Source: Thermoprotei archaeon
GTDB lineage: Archaea > Thermoproteota > Thermoprotei > Thermofilales > B15-G2
DNA: 28,369 bases
Assembly: GCA_003649445.1 (NCBI GenBank)
Contig: QMRV01000028.1
Span: 1-28,369 of the forward strand
Direction: 5' to 3'
Of this stretch, positions 1 through 7,659 are shown piece by piece. The notes beneath the pieces are model-generated. The model did not search any database. It saw nothing but the letters and a program-made list of their open reading frames with translations, and was not told the DNA's origin. Every line of letters begins with the position of its first letter. Position 1 is the stretch's first letter. The position numbers and the translations under genes were made by a program.

Positions 1-157
1 AGAGGTCTCCTGTTTCTATGTAGTATTTTAGTGCTGCTTTTATTCTAGGTGGCTGTTTTTCAATAAAATTCCAGTCAGCATACTTACGCCTAATCTCCCT
101 AAACTCCTCTTCTTCTCTACGGAACTTTTCTAGAATTTTATTTACTTTTTTCTCCAA
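1..157 (-). CDS. Partial VapB-like antitoxin (same family as 5181-5405 and 5901-6203)
   Basis: This is a leftward reading frame that runs off the left edge, so its 3' end is missing. It encodes about 52 residues, starting with a charged helix (LLEKKVNKILEKF) followed by EFREIRRKYADWNFIEKQPP and ending in YYIETGDL. That core matches the two antitoxin-like proteins at 5181-5405 and 5901-6203 (REFRRRMADWKYIESRP through LLVETGDL). No ATG or GTG lies in frame after the upstream stop; a TTG at 157-155 preceded by GGGGAA is the best start. The variable C-terminus, expected to contact the partner toxin, lies outside the window. The function is inferred from the paralogues next to a PIN gene. Confidence 0.6.
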   Translation of the reverse strand, partial: MEKKVNKILEKFRREEEEFREIRRKYADWNFIEKQPPRIKAALKYYIETGDL

Positions 158-271
158 GAGGTTCCCCAGTAGACATTCTTTTTTCTCTAATTAATTTATT
201 TGTTGCTTAAAGGAAACCCCTAAATTCCTTTTCTAGTCGAAGAATATTACTTTATTTTGTATTGAAAATAA

Positions 272-731
272 TTGAATGGTGAGAGTATCTCGGGTAAAGA
301 ATTAAGAATTTACCGCGACACTTTAATGGCGGTTATGGGTCATATTCTAGTAATGCTTTATGACGAAGAGGCTTTAGATATGTTATCGGACTGGCTTTAC
401 CGTAAGAGAAGAGTGGAGAGAAAAGTCTAAAGCTATTAAAGATAAAAGTGCGGAATTTTTTTTAAGATTCTTTAGTAATGAAGCACATGAATATGAAATT
501 GTTAGAAAAGATAAAGATGTTTTAGAAGTTAAAGTCTACAAATGTATTCACGCAGAGGTATTTAGAAAACTAAACGCCACGAATATAGGCTATAAGCTAA
601 TATGTAGAGGAGACGATGCTGCAACAGAAGGATTTAGCCCGGATATAGAGCTTATACGTCCTAAAATTTTAATGAAAGGAGACGACTGCTGCCACTTTAT
701 ATGGAGACGTAAAAAGAGAGCCGAAAGCTAG
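272..731 (+). pseudogene. L-2-amino-thiazoline-4-carboxylate hydrolase-like protein, frameshifted
   Basis: Two overlapping frames together give one protein. Frame 1 (from TTG 272 or ATG 326 to a TAA at 428-430) reads RIYRDTLMAVMGHILVMLYD then DEEALDMLSDWLYR. Frame 2 (open from 378 to the TAG at 729-731) reads REEWREKSKAIKDK and continues to the C-terminus. The C-terminal part has the signature I associate with the ATC hydrolase family (Pfam ATC_hydrolase): CIHAEVFRKL, then LICRGDDAA, GFSPDIELIRPK and LMKGDDCCHFIW, with conserved Cys and Asp positions. The two frames differ by +1, so one inserted base or two lost bases in 378-427 would explain the break. The gene ends 9 bp before the stop of the convergent radical SAM gene. 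Family assignment rests on motif memory; the frameshift is seen directly. Confidence 0.6.
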
Positions 732-740
732 CGTAGGCGC

Positions 741-1814
741 TCAAGGTACTATTTCGACTGTATTATTGAATGGAGGATACTTAATATCGTTCAATGAAAC
801 AACGCCTGCTTTCAGAGACTCAGCAATTTTAATACATGCTTTCTTTAAGAGGTCTATTAAGTACATTGTTGTGCTACAGACTTTTCTAAAGCCTTTTTCT
901 CCCCAAAGTCTCTCTACGTGTGCATAGAGACATCGTCCTCCACAGTAATCTAAATAAGAGCACTGGGTGCAAGGGGGTCCTATATAATACTTTTTAAGGG
1001 TTCGAGGTGTATCGCGGGAAATATGGCCTGCTTCAGCCCACTTCTCGTATACTGCTATAGGGCAGGCTAATATTCTCCCATCTGTAGAGATAGCATAAGC
1101 TGAAACGCCGGCTCCACATGGAGGTTTCTCGAGAGGAGTTTTTGTTAGAATAGCATAAGCTATTGCTTTAAACGGCGCTATTCCAGGCACGGTTCCCTTC
1201 TCTATTTCACTAGTCCAGTACTCTATTAGCTTAGCTAAGCCAGGCATATATGTTGAATAGAGCCATTTATCGAAGTTTCGCCACCTATTGCTCCAAATTA
1301 CGTCAAGCTGCCAGTGCACGTGATCGAACAGCTTTAGTGAAAGAAGATGCATTACATCTCGGTAAATATCGCTTTCTTCACTTACAGCCATTCTGGCAAT
1401 TAAGTCTCCCTTAAAGCCTATTTTCCTCAACCACTTAGCTGCGGCTAATACTTTGTCGTAAATACCCCTGCCTCTATAGTAGTCTGTAACTTCTTTAACT
1501 CCGTCAATTGAAAGCAATACTGCGTCAAAACGTCTCCAATATTTCTCGTGAAGCCTATGTACGAGAGTAGCGTTAGTCTGAATAACGTATTTCGCCCAGC
1601 CAATAGAATCCATTACTTTCTCTATAAAGACATGATTTAAGAGTGGCTCGCCTCCATAGAAAGCAATAATGGGATCTGGGTCTTCTTCAATAAACTTAAT
1701 GAGGTCTCTCAAAGAATACTTTATCTCCCAAGGAACTACTTCAGGCGGAAAACTTCCACCACAGTAAATACATTTTAAGTTACATTGACCAGTAGTAAGT
1801 ACTATATATAACAC
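741..1814 (-). CDS. Radical SAM/SPASM enzyme, AF1577-like putative peptide-modifying family
   Basis: This predicted radical SAM enzyme has the 4Fe-4S cluster motif C11-x3-C15-x2-C18 (CNLKCIYC) and the SAM-binding GGEP at residues 54-57. A C-terminal SPASM domain carries seven cysteines: C233, C251, then C282-x2-C285-x5-C291-x3-C295 and C313, which would bind two auxiliary clusters. SPASM enzymes usually modify ribosomal peptides or proteins, or act as anaerobic maturases. The very short N-terminus before the first Cys resembles the archaeal AF1577-type group (TIGRFAM putative peptide-modifying family). The start is GTG at 1814, with an AT-rich TATA-like stretch (1832-1842) about 25 nt upstream, suggesting a leaderless message. 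No obvious precursor peptide lies next to it, so the substrate is unknown. Confidence 0.85.
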   Translation of the reverse strand: MLYIVLTTGQCNLKCIYCGGSFPPEVVPWEIKYSLRDLIKFIEEDPDPIIAFYGGEPLLNHVFIEKVMDSIGWAKYVIQTNATLVHRLHEKYWRRFDAVLLSIDGVKEVTDYYRGRGIYDKVLAAAKWLRKIGFKGDLIARMAVSEESDIYRDVMHLLSLKLFDHVHWQLDVIWSNRWRNFDKWLYSTYMPGLAKLIEYWTSEIEKGTVPGIAPFKAIAYAILTKTPLEKPPCGAGVSAYAISTDGRILACPIAVYEKWAEAGHISRDTPRTLKKYYIGPPCTQCSYLDYCGGRCLYAHVERLWGEKGFRKVCSTTMYLIDLLKKACIKIAESLKAGVVSLNDIKYPPFNNTVEIVP

Positions 1815-2026
1815 AGCTAGCTGTGAAAAACAAAATTTATTTCTTGCGTCTAACTACCTTATATTCCAGTCACAACTTTAATGAGCAAAATCTTACAATT
1901 TATTTTATTTAAATAAGTTAATGTCAAGCAAAGTGTATTAAATATAGGTTTTTATAAGCAAACATTAGCTTAATTTTATTCAAGTATAGATAGAAATAAA
2001 TAAGTTGTGTAGCTAAAGTAAGTGTT

Positions 2027-3055
2027 ATGGTTTCCGCGGAATTTAAAAGAATTAAGCTTATCTTTGCGCCTAGAACAGTAGTCACTTTTTCTAATAGAAT
2101 TGAAGAATTGAAGAAATTACTGAATCTTGCTCGCAGGGGGCATGCCTTTCCAGTAGTAGTATTTGGGCCCGAAGGATGCGGTAAAACAGCATTGCTTAAG
2201 CAGCTGGTATTATTGTTGAAAGAAGAAGGTATAGAGGTAGTTTATGTGGATACTTTAGAGGAAAATATAGATAGAGCAATATTAGCTTCGCCAGAATTAA
2301 AAGAAGCATTAGTTTCGCTTTCAGAGGCCGTTATGGGGCCTTTAGGGAAAACATTAGCATATGCAGCAATAGCTGTAGTATCAAAGATTCTTTCTAAAGT
2401 AAAGAGTGAAAACTTAGTAATTATTGTGGATGAAGTCTTTCAAGCAGTAGGTTTAGATAACGCAGCCATATATATTAAAAAGGCTTTAAATTTGCTTGAG
2501 TATCCTCCTGACTTACGTAAAAGAATACTAATTATTCTCACAACATCGGAGGGAATTTCTCGAAAAGAAGTAGCTAGACATGGGTGGGCTGATATAAAAG
2601 AGATATGGAATTTAAGTTTCACTGGACTAAAAGAACTTTATGACCAGCTACCAGAGCCAAAGCCGGACTACAGTCAAGTATGGAGAATTACTGGAGGAAA
2701 TCCTCGTATACTAAAACAATACTATATTAGAGACTGGAGTGTAGAAAATCTCATTAAGTGGCTTATAGTGGAAAGAGGCTTAGAAACAGAGATTGCTAAA
2801 ATAGTAAAAGAACACGGAAAAACTCTACTGATCGAGGGATTAGAGGATCCCGACCTACTACTTAACGATTATCAGCTTTATTTAAAGCTCGAAAAACTAA
2901 ACTTAATAGTAGATCTTCATGACAGAAGCTATAGCGAAGGGTGGATAGGAGCACCACCGCCTAAAAACCCGGAACTAGGTGTAGGAAATAAAATAGCTTG
3001 GCAAACACCTTTACATAAGGAAGCTGTACAAAAAATTATTCAACAAATAGCATAA
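2027..3055 (+). CDS. Archaeal P-loop ATPase (ATPase_2/AAA-like family)
   Basis: This 342-residue protein of the archaeal ATPase family (Pfam ATPase_2 type) has Walker A GPEGCGKT at 47-54, Walker B VIIVDE at 131-136, a sensor-1-like strand RILIILTTSEG near 166-176, and the TGGNPRIL motif at 222-229 typical of this family. The C-terminal third (about 235-342) is probably a winged-helix-like region. Members are frequent in hyperthermophilic archaea, often near mobile DNA, and mostly lack an assigned role. The start is ATG 2027 with an AT-rich TATA-like element (about 1994-2002) some 26 nt upstream. It converges on the gene at 3068-4108, with 12 bp between them. I infer ATP hydrolysis but not the client. 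Confidence 0.85.
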   Translation: MVSAEFKRIKLIFAPRTVVTFSNRIEELKKLLNLARRGHAFPVVVFGPEGCGKTALLKQLVLLLKEEGIEVVYVDTLEENIDRAILASPELKEALVSLSEAVMGPLGKTLAYAAIAVVSKILSKVKSENLVIIVDEVFQAVGLDNAAIYIKKALNLLEYPPDLRKRILIILTTSEGISRKEVARHGWADIKEIWNLSFTGLKELYDQLPEPKPDYSQVWRITGGNPRILKQYYIRDWSVENLIKWLIVERGLETEIAKIVKEHGKTLLIEGLEDPDLLLNDYQLYLKLEKLNLIVDLHDRSYSEGWIGAPPPKNPELGVGNKIAWQTPLHKEAVQKIIQQIA

Positions 3056-3067
3056 AACAATAGAAAT

Positions 3068-4108
3068 TTATACTGCTAAATATTCTGCTACATATATATG
3101 TGCTGGAGTTTTAGACGGCTTATATATGATCCTCGCTAATAGGGCTTCATGATTTACTTTCTCTTTAAGTAACTTATTCCCGAGTACACTAACAGTATCG
3201 TATTCTTCCCATGTTCCTGATAGAGTGTATATTTCGATGCGGAGTGTTCCAGGAGCACTTGCCTTGAAGAGTACTGTTTTATTCTTTAAGTCGTAGGCGG
3301 GTACTGGATGGCTTATTATTTCGCTTTCTATAGTGCTTCCCGCTAATGTTTCATCTGAGCCATATTTACAGAACTTTAAAGCAAACTTTGGCTCAGGGTT
3401 TCCTGGAAGAACTCTTAGGTTCCATGGATGTAGGTCTTCCCAAACGTATTCTCCTTCAGGGCATCCATCGATGTCTAGCAGTATAGAGAGATGTGTTGAC
3501 GGCTTTACTGGAGCTAGTGCTACCGCGTAGGGAGGCTTGTTTGTAATCACATGTTTACCTAAGTTGTGTTCTGGGTAGAGTATTATGCCTCGTATTTTCC
3601 CGTCTATTAGCCAGACTGCCATAGACCTGTATACGTGTATAGAGTACACGTGTCTTTTCTCAGCATAGTCTAGGGGAAATCCGGGTAGCTCTACGCAGAC
3701 TGGCTCAGGAAATGCTCCAGCGCACGCAGCTAAGCTTCCAGGCGTTCCCGGCACAAATCTGTAATGTATTACTCCTCCTCCGAACAAGTCTTCTATTTCG
3801 AAGCCAAACCAGAGTGTCGGTCCTTTAGGCCAGGGTGGGAGCTTTACAGTGAGGTCGAAGACTCCGTAGGGGAAAGTGTCTTTAGATCGGAGAGATACTG
3901 TGACTACTTCCTTGGGCTTAATGTACGCAGCTTTAGTGAACACTGTGTACTGTTTTTCACGATAGTCGAAAAGCCAGTACCGTGAAGCCTTATCGAGAAT
4001 AAATTCTTCGCCAAAGTCTTCTCCTCCACGTCTCCTTATCCAGCAGTAGAAGATCTCATCTACGCTTTCATGCATAAATCTAGCTAGCCTTATTCCTCTG
4101 TGGCTCAT
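3068..4108 (-). CDS. Uncharacterised protein, predicted concanavalin-like beta-sandwich
   Basis: No firm family is recognised. The protein is rich in aromatic residues and predicted beta strands. A central part (YGVFDLTVKLPPWPKGP, LWFGFEIEDLFGGG, HVYSIHVYRSMAVWLIDGK) recalls the LamG/GH16 beta-sandwich layout, but the canonical GH16 catalytic E-x-D-x-x-E motif is not seen. There is no signal peptide or membrane segment, so it is probably cytoplasmic. The frame is open to 4141, but a TATA box (TTATATATA on the minus strand, 4138-4130) lies inside that extension and is centred 26 nt before the ATG at 4108, so a leaderless start at MSHRGIRLARF is favoured (346 aa). It is divergent from the phosphatase-superfamily gene at 4211, which may be its functional partner; that is inference. 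Confidence 0.6.
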   Translation of the reverse strand: MSHRGIRLARFMHESVDEIFYCWIRRRGGEDFGEEFILDKASRYWLFDYREKQYTVFTKAAYIKPKEVVTVSLRSKDTFPYGVFDLTVKLPPWPKGPTLWFGFEIEDLFGGGVIHYRFVPGTPGSLAACAGAFPEPVCVELPGFPLDYAEKRHVYSIHVYRSMAVWLIDGKIRGIILYPEHNLGKHVITNKPPYAVALAPVKPSTHLSILLDIDGCPEGEYVWEDLHPWNLRVLPGNPEPKFALKFCKYGSDETLAGSTIESEIISHPVPAYDLKNKTVLFKASAPGTLRIEIYTLSGTWEEYDTVSVLGNKLLKEKVNHEALLARIIYKPSKTPAHIYVAEYLAV

Positions 4109-4129
4109 GTAGCATTTTCTTTCAGAAAG

Positions 4130-4138
4130 TATATATAA
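4130..4138 (-). promoter_or_regulatory. TATA box of the beta-sandwich gene
   Basis: The minus strand reads TTATATATA, centred about 26 nt upstream of the ATG at 4108. This is the usual archaeal TATA-to-start distance. It decides against the longer start at 4141 and implies a leaderless transcript. Confidence 0.6.
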
Positions 4139-4210
4139 CAAACGTTAGCAGAAAGTTTCTTACACTAAAACTCATTTATAGCTGAGTCAAGAAGAAAAAG
4201 CGGCGAGTAA

Positions 4211-5140
4211 ATGCTAGAAAAGAGGCTTTTTTACCTTATTATAGACCAGCTTCCAGGACACTGGGCTGAAGGAATATACGTCGACGAAGAAAAGAAAATT
4301 CCTCCTGTAAATGTCTTAGACTACCATGAGAGAGGACTAATACCTAATTTCTCTGAACTAATAAAAACAGGGATATGGATCAAGAGACCATGGAATAGAG
4401 GAGTCTGCAAAACGGGGTATGGTCTGAAATACTTGTCTACAGGAACATATAATACTAAAGTAGATGTAGGTTTCTTCGAATATGTAGCAAATAATTATGA
4501 GAAAGCTAAAGTAGCTACTTTTTTCACACTCCCTTGGGGTACAAAAGGATACCTTTATGTGCCAGGCTACATGATTAGCTTGCCACCATACTACCCTGAT
4601 GACATAATGTGGAGAGATTTCGTGGAACCCTATCTCAAAGATCATTCTGACTGGGACATAGTATGCGTTTATTTCCCGACAAACGACCAAGTACTCTTCT
4701 GTCCATCATATCAAGAGAAAAATGCTCACCCTAAATCTTCTAAACACGCCTACATGCTCTACTTAGATAAACTGCTAGGAGAAATAGTTAAGCTACTTAA
4801 ATGCGAAGGCTACTGGAAAGATACAGTATTCGTAATAGCGTCAGACCACGGTTATCATCTTGGATGTGAAGTCTGCTATATGAAAGGAGCAAGAACAGCG
4901 AACTTTGTCTACGACCACATAGAGCCATATGACTGCTACATATGGGATTTTAAGGAAAATAAGAAAACAGTAAAGTACAGCGGCGGACCTAGGAGAATAA
5001 CATTCATAGTGTCTGGAGAAGGACTTGAGGGACATTTAAGAGGAACTATCATTGAAGAAGCAGAGATAATTGATGTAATTCCAACAATAGCTAAACTACT
5101 CAATATACCCTACAAGTGTGAAGGAAAAAGTGTAGTGTAG
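4211..5140 (+). CDS. Alkaline-phosphatase-superfamily hydrolase (sulfatase/phosphodiesterase-like)
   Basis: This 309-residue protein has the superfamily metal-site pattern: an N-terminal YLIIDQLPG with D12, a central PTND near residue 159, the diagnostic ASDHGYHLG with D212 and H213, and the C-terminal IIDVIPTIAKLLNIP that usually closes this fold. The catalytic Thr/Ser/Cys is not certain; candidates lie in the GVCKTGYG stretch around 64-71. Substrates in the superfamily are phosphate or sulfate mono- and diesters, and I cannot choose between them. No signal peptide is visible. The start is ATG 4211, about 35 nt below an AT-rich TATA-like CATTTATAG (4169-4177). It is transcribed away from the beta-sandwich gene and shares its short intergenic region. 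Confidence 0.8.
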   Translation: MLEKRLFYLIIDQLPGHWAEGIYVDEEKKIPPVNVLDYHERGLIPNFSELIKTGIWIKRPWNRGVCKTGYGLKYLSTGTYNTKVDVGFFEYVANNYEKAKVATFFTLPWGTKGYLYVPGYMISLPPYYPDDIMWRDFVEPYLKDHSDWDIVCVYFPTNDQVLFCPSYQEKNAHPKSSKHAYMLYLDKLLGEIVKLLKCEGYWKDTVFVIASDHGYHLGCEVCYMKGARTANFVYDHIEPYDCYIWDFKENKKTVKYSGGPRRITFIVSGEGLEGHLRGTIIEEAEIIDVIPTIAKLLNIPYKCEGKSVV

Positions 5141-5180
5141 CCAGACAGAAATATTTAGTTCATAATGCTTAATTAAAGAC

Positions 5181-5405
5181 GTGAAGATAGAAGAGTATTT
5201 GAAAGAGCTTGAGAAGGCTCGTGAGTTTCGTAGACGTATGGCTGACTGGAAGTATATTGAATCAAGGCCAGAACCACTAAAAACAGCCCTAAAGCTTCTC
5301 GTAGAAACAGGAGATCTATGGTATTCTGCTACAATGACAGGAATACCTGTTGACTTGCTTAACGAGGAAAGAATTAAAGCAAAAATACCGCTCACGGTGA
5401 TTTAG
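5181..5405 (+). CDS. VapB-like antitoxin A (short form), partner of the PIN gene
   Basis: This is a 74-residue, highly charged helical protein. Its core REFRRRMADWKYIESRP to LLVETGD is identical to the gene at 5901-6203, and its C-terminus (WYSATMTGIPVDLLNEERIKAKI) differs. The start is GTG 5181 and the stop TAG (5403-5405) shares one base with the GTG start of the PIN gene, so the two are translationally coupled, as expected for an antitoxin-toxin pair. It lacks the first roughly 30 residues found in the 5901 paralogue. No classical AbrB or RHH fold is evident. The antitoxin role is inferred from context and size. Confidence 0.7.
   Translation: MKIEEYLKELEKAREFRRRMADWKYIESRPEPLKTALKLLVETGDLWYSATMTGIPVDLLNEERIKAKIPLTVI
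5203..5314 (+). repeat. 112-bp perfect direct repeat, copy 1
   Basis: Every base of 5203-5314 matches 6001-6112. The match begins inside the charged helix (KELEKAREF) and stops abruptly after the codons for VETG and the first two bases of the next codon. It spans the conserved core of both antitoxin genes. Confidence 0.95.
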
Positions 5406-5911
5406 TGGAGTTAGCTATAGTAGATACATGTTTTCTAATAAACTGGGCTAAATTCAGACAGAAAAACGATATATTTAATATTTTCTCAAAACTAATCATA
5501 CCATCTATTATATATACTGAAGTGAGAAGTGAGTCAGCACGAAGCTTTATAGCAAGACTTATGGCTGAGAAGCGGATTCTCCTTGCTCCGCGAATAAGTC
5601 AAGTAGATATCCTCGCTTTAAAGATCTACGATTTGATAAACTCTCATCCATCTCTTCCTTCAATAGATCCTCCGGAAGCATACGCTTTAGCTTTAGCCAA
5701 GTATCTAGAGAAACCTCTGCTAACGGATAATGCTTCACCCAGACTAGCAGTAGAGGTGATAAATGAAGTTAAAGGAGTGAGAGTCTATGATTCTTTAATG
5801 CTTTTAGCTAAACTATATAAAGGTAATCTGTTCAGAAGAAAGGTTAAAGAATTTATAGAAGATACACATATATTTTTCTCAGAAAAAAGGCTAAGAGAAT
5901 ATGGACTCTGA
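5405..5911 (+). CDS. PIN-domain toxin (VapC-like ribonuclease)
   Basis: This 168-residue PIN-fold protein is predicted to be a Mg-dependent ribonuclease. Acidic residues fall where a PIN active site needs them: D7 in AIVDTCFLI, E39 in IYTEVRSE, D88/E91 in IDPPEAYALALAK and D108 in LLTDNASPRLA. It is a little longer than a typical VapC (about 130 aa), with a basic C-terminal extension (RRKVKEFIEDTH), resembling DUF3368-like PIN proteins. The GTG start overlaps the stop of antitoxin A by one base. Its last 11 bp overlap the start of antitoxin B at 5901. It therefore sits between two antitoxin paralogues, an unusual arrangement. Confidence 0.85.
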   Translation: MELAIVDTCFLINWAKFRQKNDIFNIFSKLIIPSIIYTEVRSESARSFIARLMAEKRILLAPRISQVDILALKIYDLINSHPSLPSIDPPEAYALALAKYLEKPLLTDNASPRLAVEVINEVKGVRVYDSLMLLAKLYKGNLFRRKVKEFIEDTHIFFSEKRLREYGL

Positions 5912-6203
5912 GGAATTAAAGTATTTTAAGAAAGTAGTTGAAGAAACTGGGCTCACTATAAACTGGAAGCTCTTTGAAAAAAGGATTAAGGAGCTTGAAG
6001 AAGAGCTTGAGAAGGCTCGTGAGTTTCGTAGACGTATGGCTGACTGGAAGTATATTGAATCAAGGCCAGAACCACTAAAAACAGCCCTAAAGCTTCTCGT
6101 AGAAACAGGAGACTTAAAAAAAGTATCTTATCTTTACTCTATACCGCTAGATACTTTAAATGAAGAAAGAATTAAGGCAAGAATACCTATTGTTGTAGTA
6201 TAA
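5901..6203 (+). CDS. VapB-like antitoxin B (long form)
   Basis: This 100-residue protein of the same family as 5181-5405 has an extra N-terminal helix-rich region (ELKYFKKVVEETG, then NWKLFEKRIKELEEELEKA, a likely coiled coil at about 20-42). The shared core follows, and the C-terminus KKVSYLYSIPLDTLNEERIKARIPIVVV diverges from antitoxin A. The start overlaps the PIN gene end by 11 bp, so it belongs to the same operon, but no toxin follows it: the next DNA is non-coding and then a pseudogene. It may be a second or former antitoxin of the upstream PIN gene, or an orphan whose toxin was lost. Function is inferred from context. Confidence 0.7.
   Translation: MDSEELKYFKKVVEETGLTINWKLFEKRIKELEEELEKAREFRRRMADWKYIESRPEPLKTALKLLVETGDLKKVSYLYSIPLDTLNEERIKARIPIVVV
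6001..6112 (+). repeat. 112-bp perfect direct repeat, copy 2
   Basis: This is the second copy, 798 bp downstream of the first and in the same orientation and reading frame. The flanking codons of the two antitoxin genes have diverged, so identity without a single change points to recent gene conversion or recombination over this segment. Confidence 0.95.
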
Positions 6204-6344
6204 TATCATAGACTTTGATTATCATTAAATTGTAATTAAATGTCAGCAAAATCAGACTATCTTTTGTGACATAAACTGAATGTAGTTTACTAAACTGCTT
6301 ACAGAGAAGATTAGTTATTTAAATATTAAACCGATTAATTAAAC

Positions 6345-7233
6345 ATGAGTATATATGAAAGTCTTCTAAGAGAGATTAGAGCATTACCCACAGTAGGTGC
6401 CCACGAGCACTTAGCACCGAAAAAGTCAGGCTTTCACTTAAACCCGATGTATGCTTCCTTTTCTCACACTATTCTGTAAACGACTTAATTTCAGCTGGCT
6501 GTCGTCCATGGGGTATATCTGCTCGAGAAAGATGAAAGCTAATACATTTTCTGAGAAATACTTCTATATCTTTAGAAGAGCGCTTTAAAGTAATTGAGCC
6601 TTACATTAAGTATATAAAGTATGGCACTTACTATAGAGCGCTTAAAATAGCGTTGAAAGAGGTGTATGGCTATGATGAAGTAACTGGAGCAACTATAAAG
6701 AAATTTCTAATAAAATGAAGGAGGAAAAAAGCCTAGAATATATGATAAAATTCTTGTAGAAAAATGTAGAGCAAGATATGTCTTACCTCAGTGGAGCGAA
6801 CTATGTGATGATTTCAGGCAACTAGACCCAAGACACAACATACCTTTATTCCAAAAGTACCTTGAGACGAAGTTCGATTTATATCATATGGGCATGCCTT
6901 GGGTACGTGACACTGCCTTTATAGCCAAAAACTACCACAACGTGTACTTGAATTTATGCTGGAGTCACATAGTTTCCTCACATATGACTGTATCAGGGCT
7001 CCTAGAGTACTTTGATATTGTTCCAGTCAATAAGATAATAGCTTTCGGCGGCGACTACACAGTCTACTCTCTCGAGAAAAATTGTAAGTCACTTAAGAAT
7101 AGCTGAAGAAAATATCGCTGAGGTATTAACTAAACTAGTAGAAGAGAGGAGGATAAGCGGCTTAAATGAGGCAGTAGAAGTCGCTAAAATGCTGTTCTAT
7201 GAAAACCCTGTCGAGATCTATGGACTTAAGTAG
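6345..7233 (+). pseudogene. Amidohydrolase (metal-dependent TIM-barrel) remnant
   Basis: Pieces of one protein appear in order in different frames. The N-terminus is MSIYESLLREIRALPTVGAH then EHLAPKKS, with the HxH metal site (HEH). Next come SHYSVNDLISAGCRPWGIS, RFKVIEPYIKYIKYGTYYRA, RYVLPQWSELCDDF, and MPWVRDTAFIAKNYHNVYLN followed by LCWSH. KIIAFGGDY carries the expected late metal-binding Asp, and the tail is RIAEENIAEVLTKLVEERR to ENPVEIYGLK. At least three frameshifts or stops (near 6465-6480, 6531, 6717-6760 and 7085) and a missing segment before the MPW block show it is dead. Substrate is unknown; the fold resembles uronate-isomerase-like amidohydrolases. Its last 8 bp overlap the convergent MntA gene. 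Confidence 0.75.
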
Positions 7234-7651
7234 ATTCCTTTAAGACAAGTTTTTCTAATAGCTTAAAGTCAAGATATTCTCTAATAGTAGTGTCGACAGC
7301 AAGAGCTCTCAAGTACTCGTCTCTAGAAAACAGCAGTTTTCCTCTAGTGAAAACATGATACTTGAATGATAGAGGAGCTTCATTTAAAACATGAATGTCT
7401 ACTGGAAAGCCTATTTCTAGCTCCAGCTTAGCCGAGTAGTCGACAGTATAGTAGAAAGCTTTTTCAATAGACTTAATCCATATTGCTACATCGATATCTC
7501 TAAAGAAGCTTCTTTCAAGAAAACCTCCGTGAACATACGCAAATACTATTTCTTCTTCGCTGAGAAGCTTTTCTTTAAGTCTCTCAAGTATGAACTCCTT
7601 TTCTTCCTTCCTTAATTCATAGTACTTAAACACAGGTATCATGTTTTTCAA
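7226..7651 (-). CDS. mntA: MNT-type nucleotidyltransferase, MntA-like antitoxin
   Basis: This 141-residue minimal nucleotidyltransferase contains the motif GGFLERSFFRDIDVAI at about 42-57, with Asp pair D52/D54, and a third acidic residue D85 in FPVDIHVLN. In HEPN-MNT modules this protein counteracts the HepT ribonuclease, in characterised cases by AMPylating it. The adjacent upstream gene (7660-8027, same strand) is a HepT remnant, which supports the assignment. The start is TTG 7651 or, more likely, ATG 7642. The first motif has GG instead of the common GS, a tolerated variant. The gene is intact although its toxin is broken. Confidence 0.8.
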   Translation of the reverse strand: MKNMIPVFKYYELRKEEKEFILERLKEKLLSEEEIVFAYVHGGFLERSFFRDIDVAIWIKSIEKAFYYTVDYSAKLELEIGFPVDIHVLNEAPLSFKYHVFTRGKLLFSRDEYLRALAVDTTIREYLDFKLLEKLVLKEST

Positions 7652-7659
7652 TAAATTTT

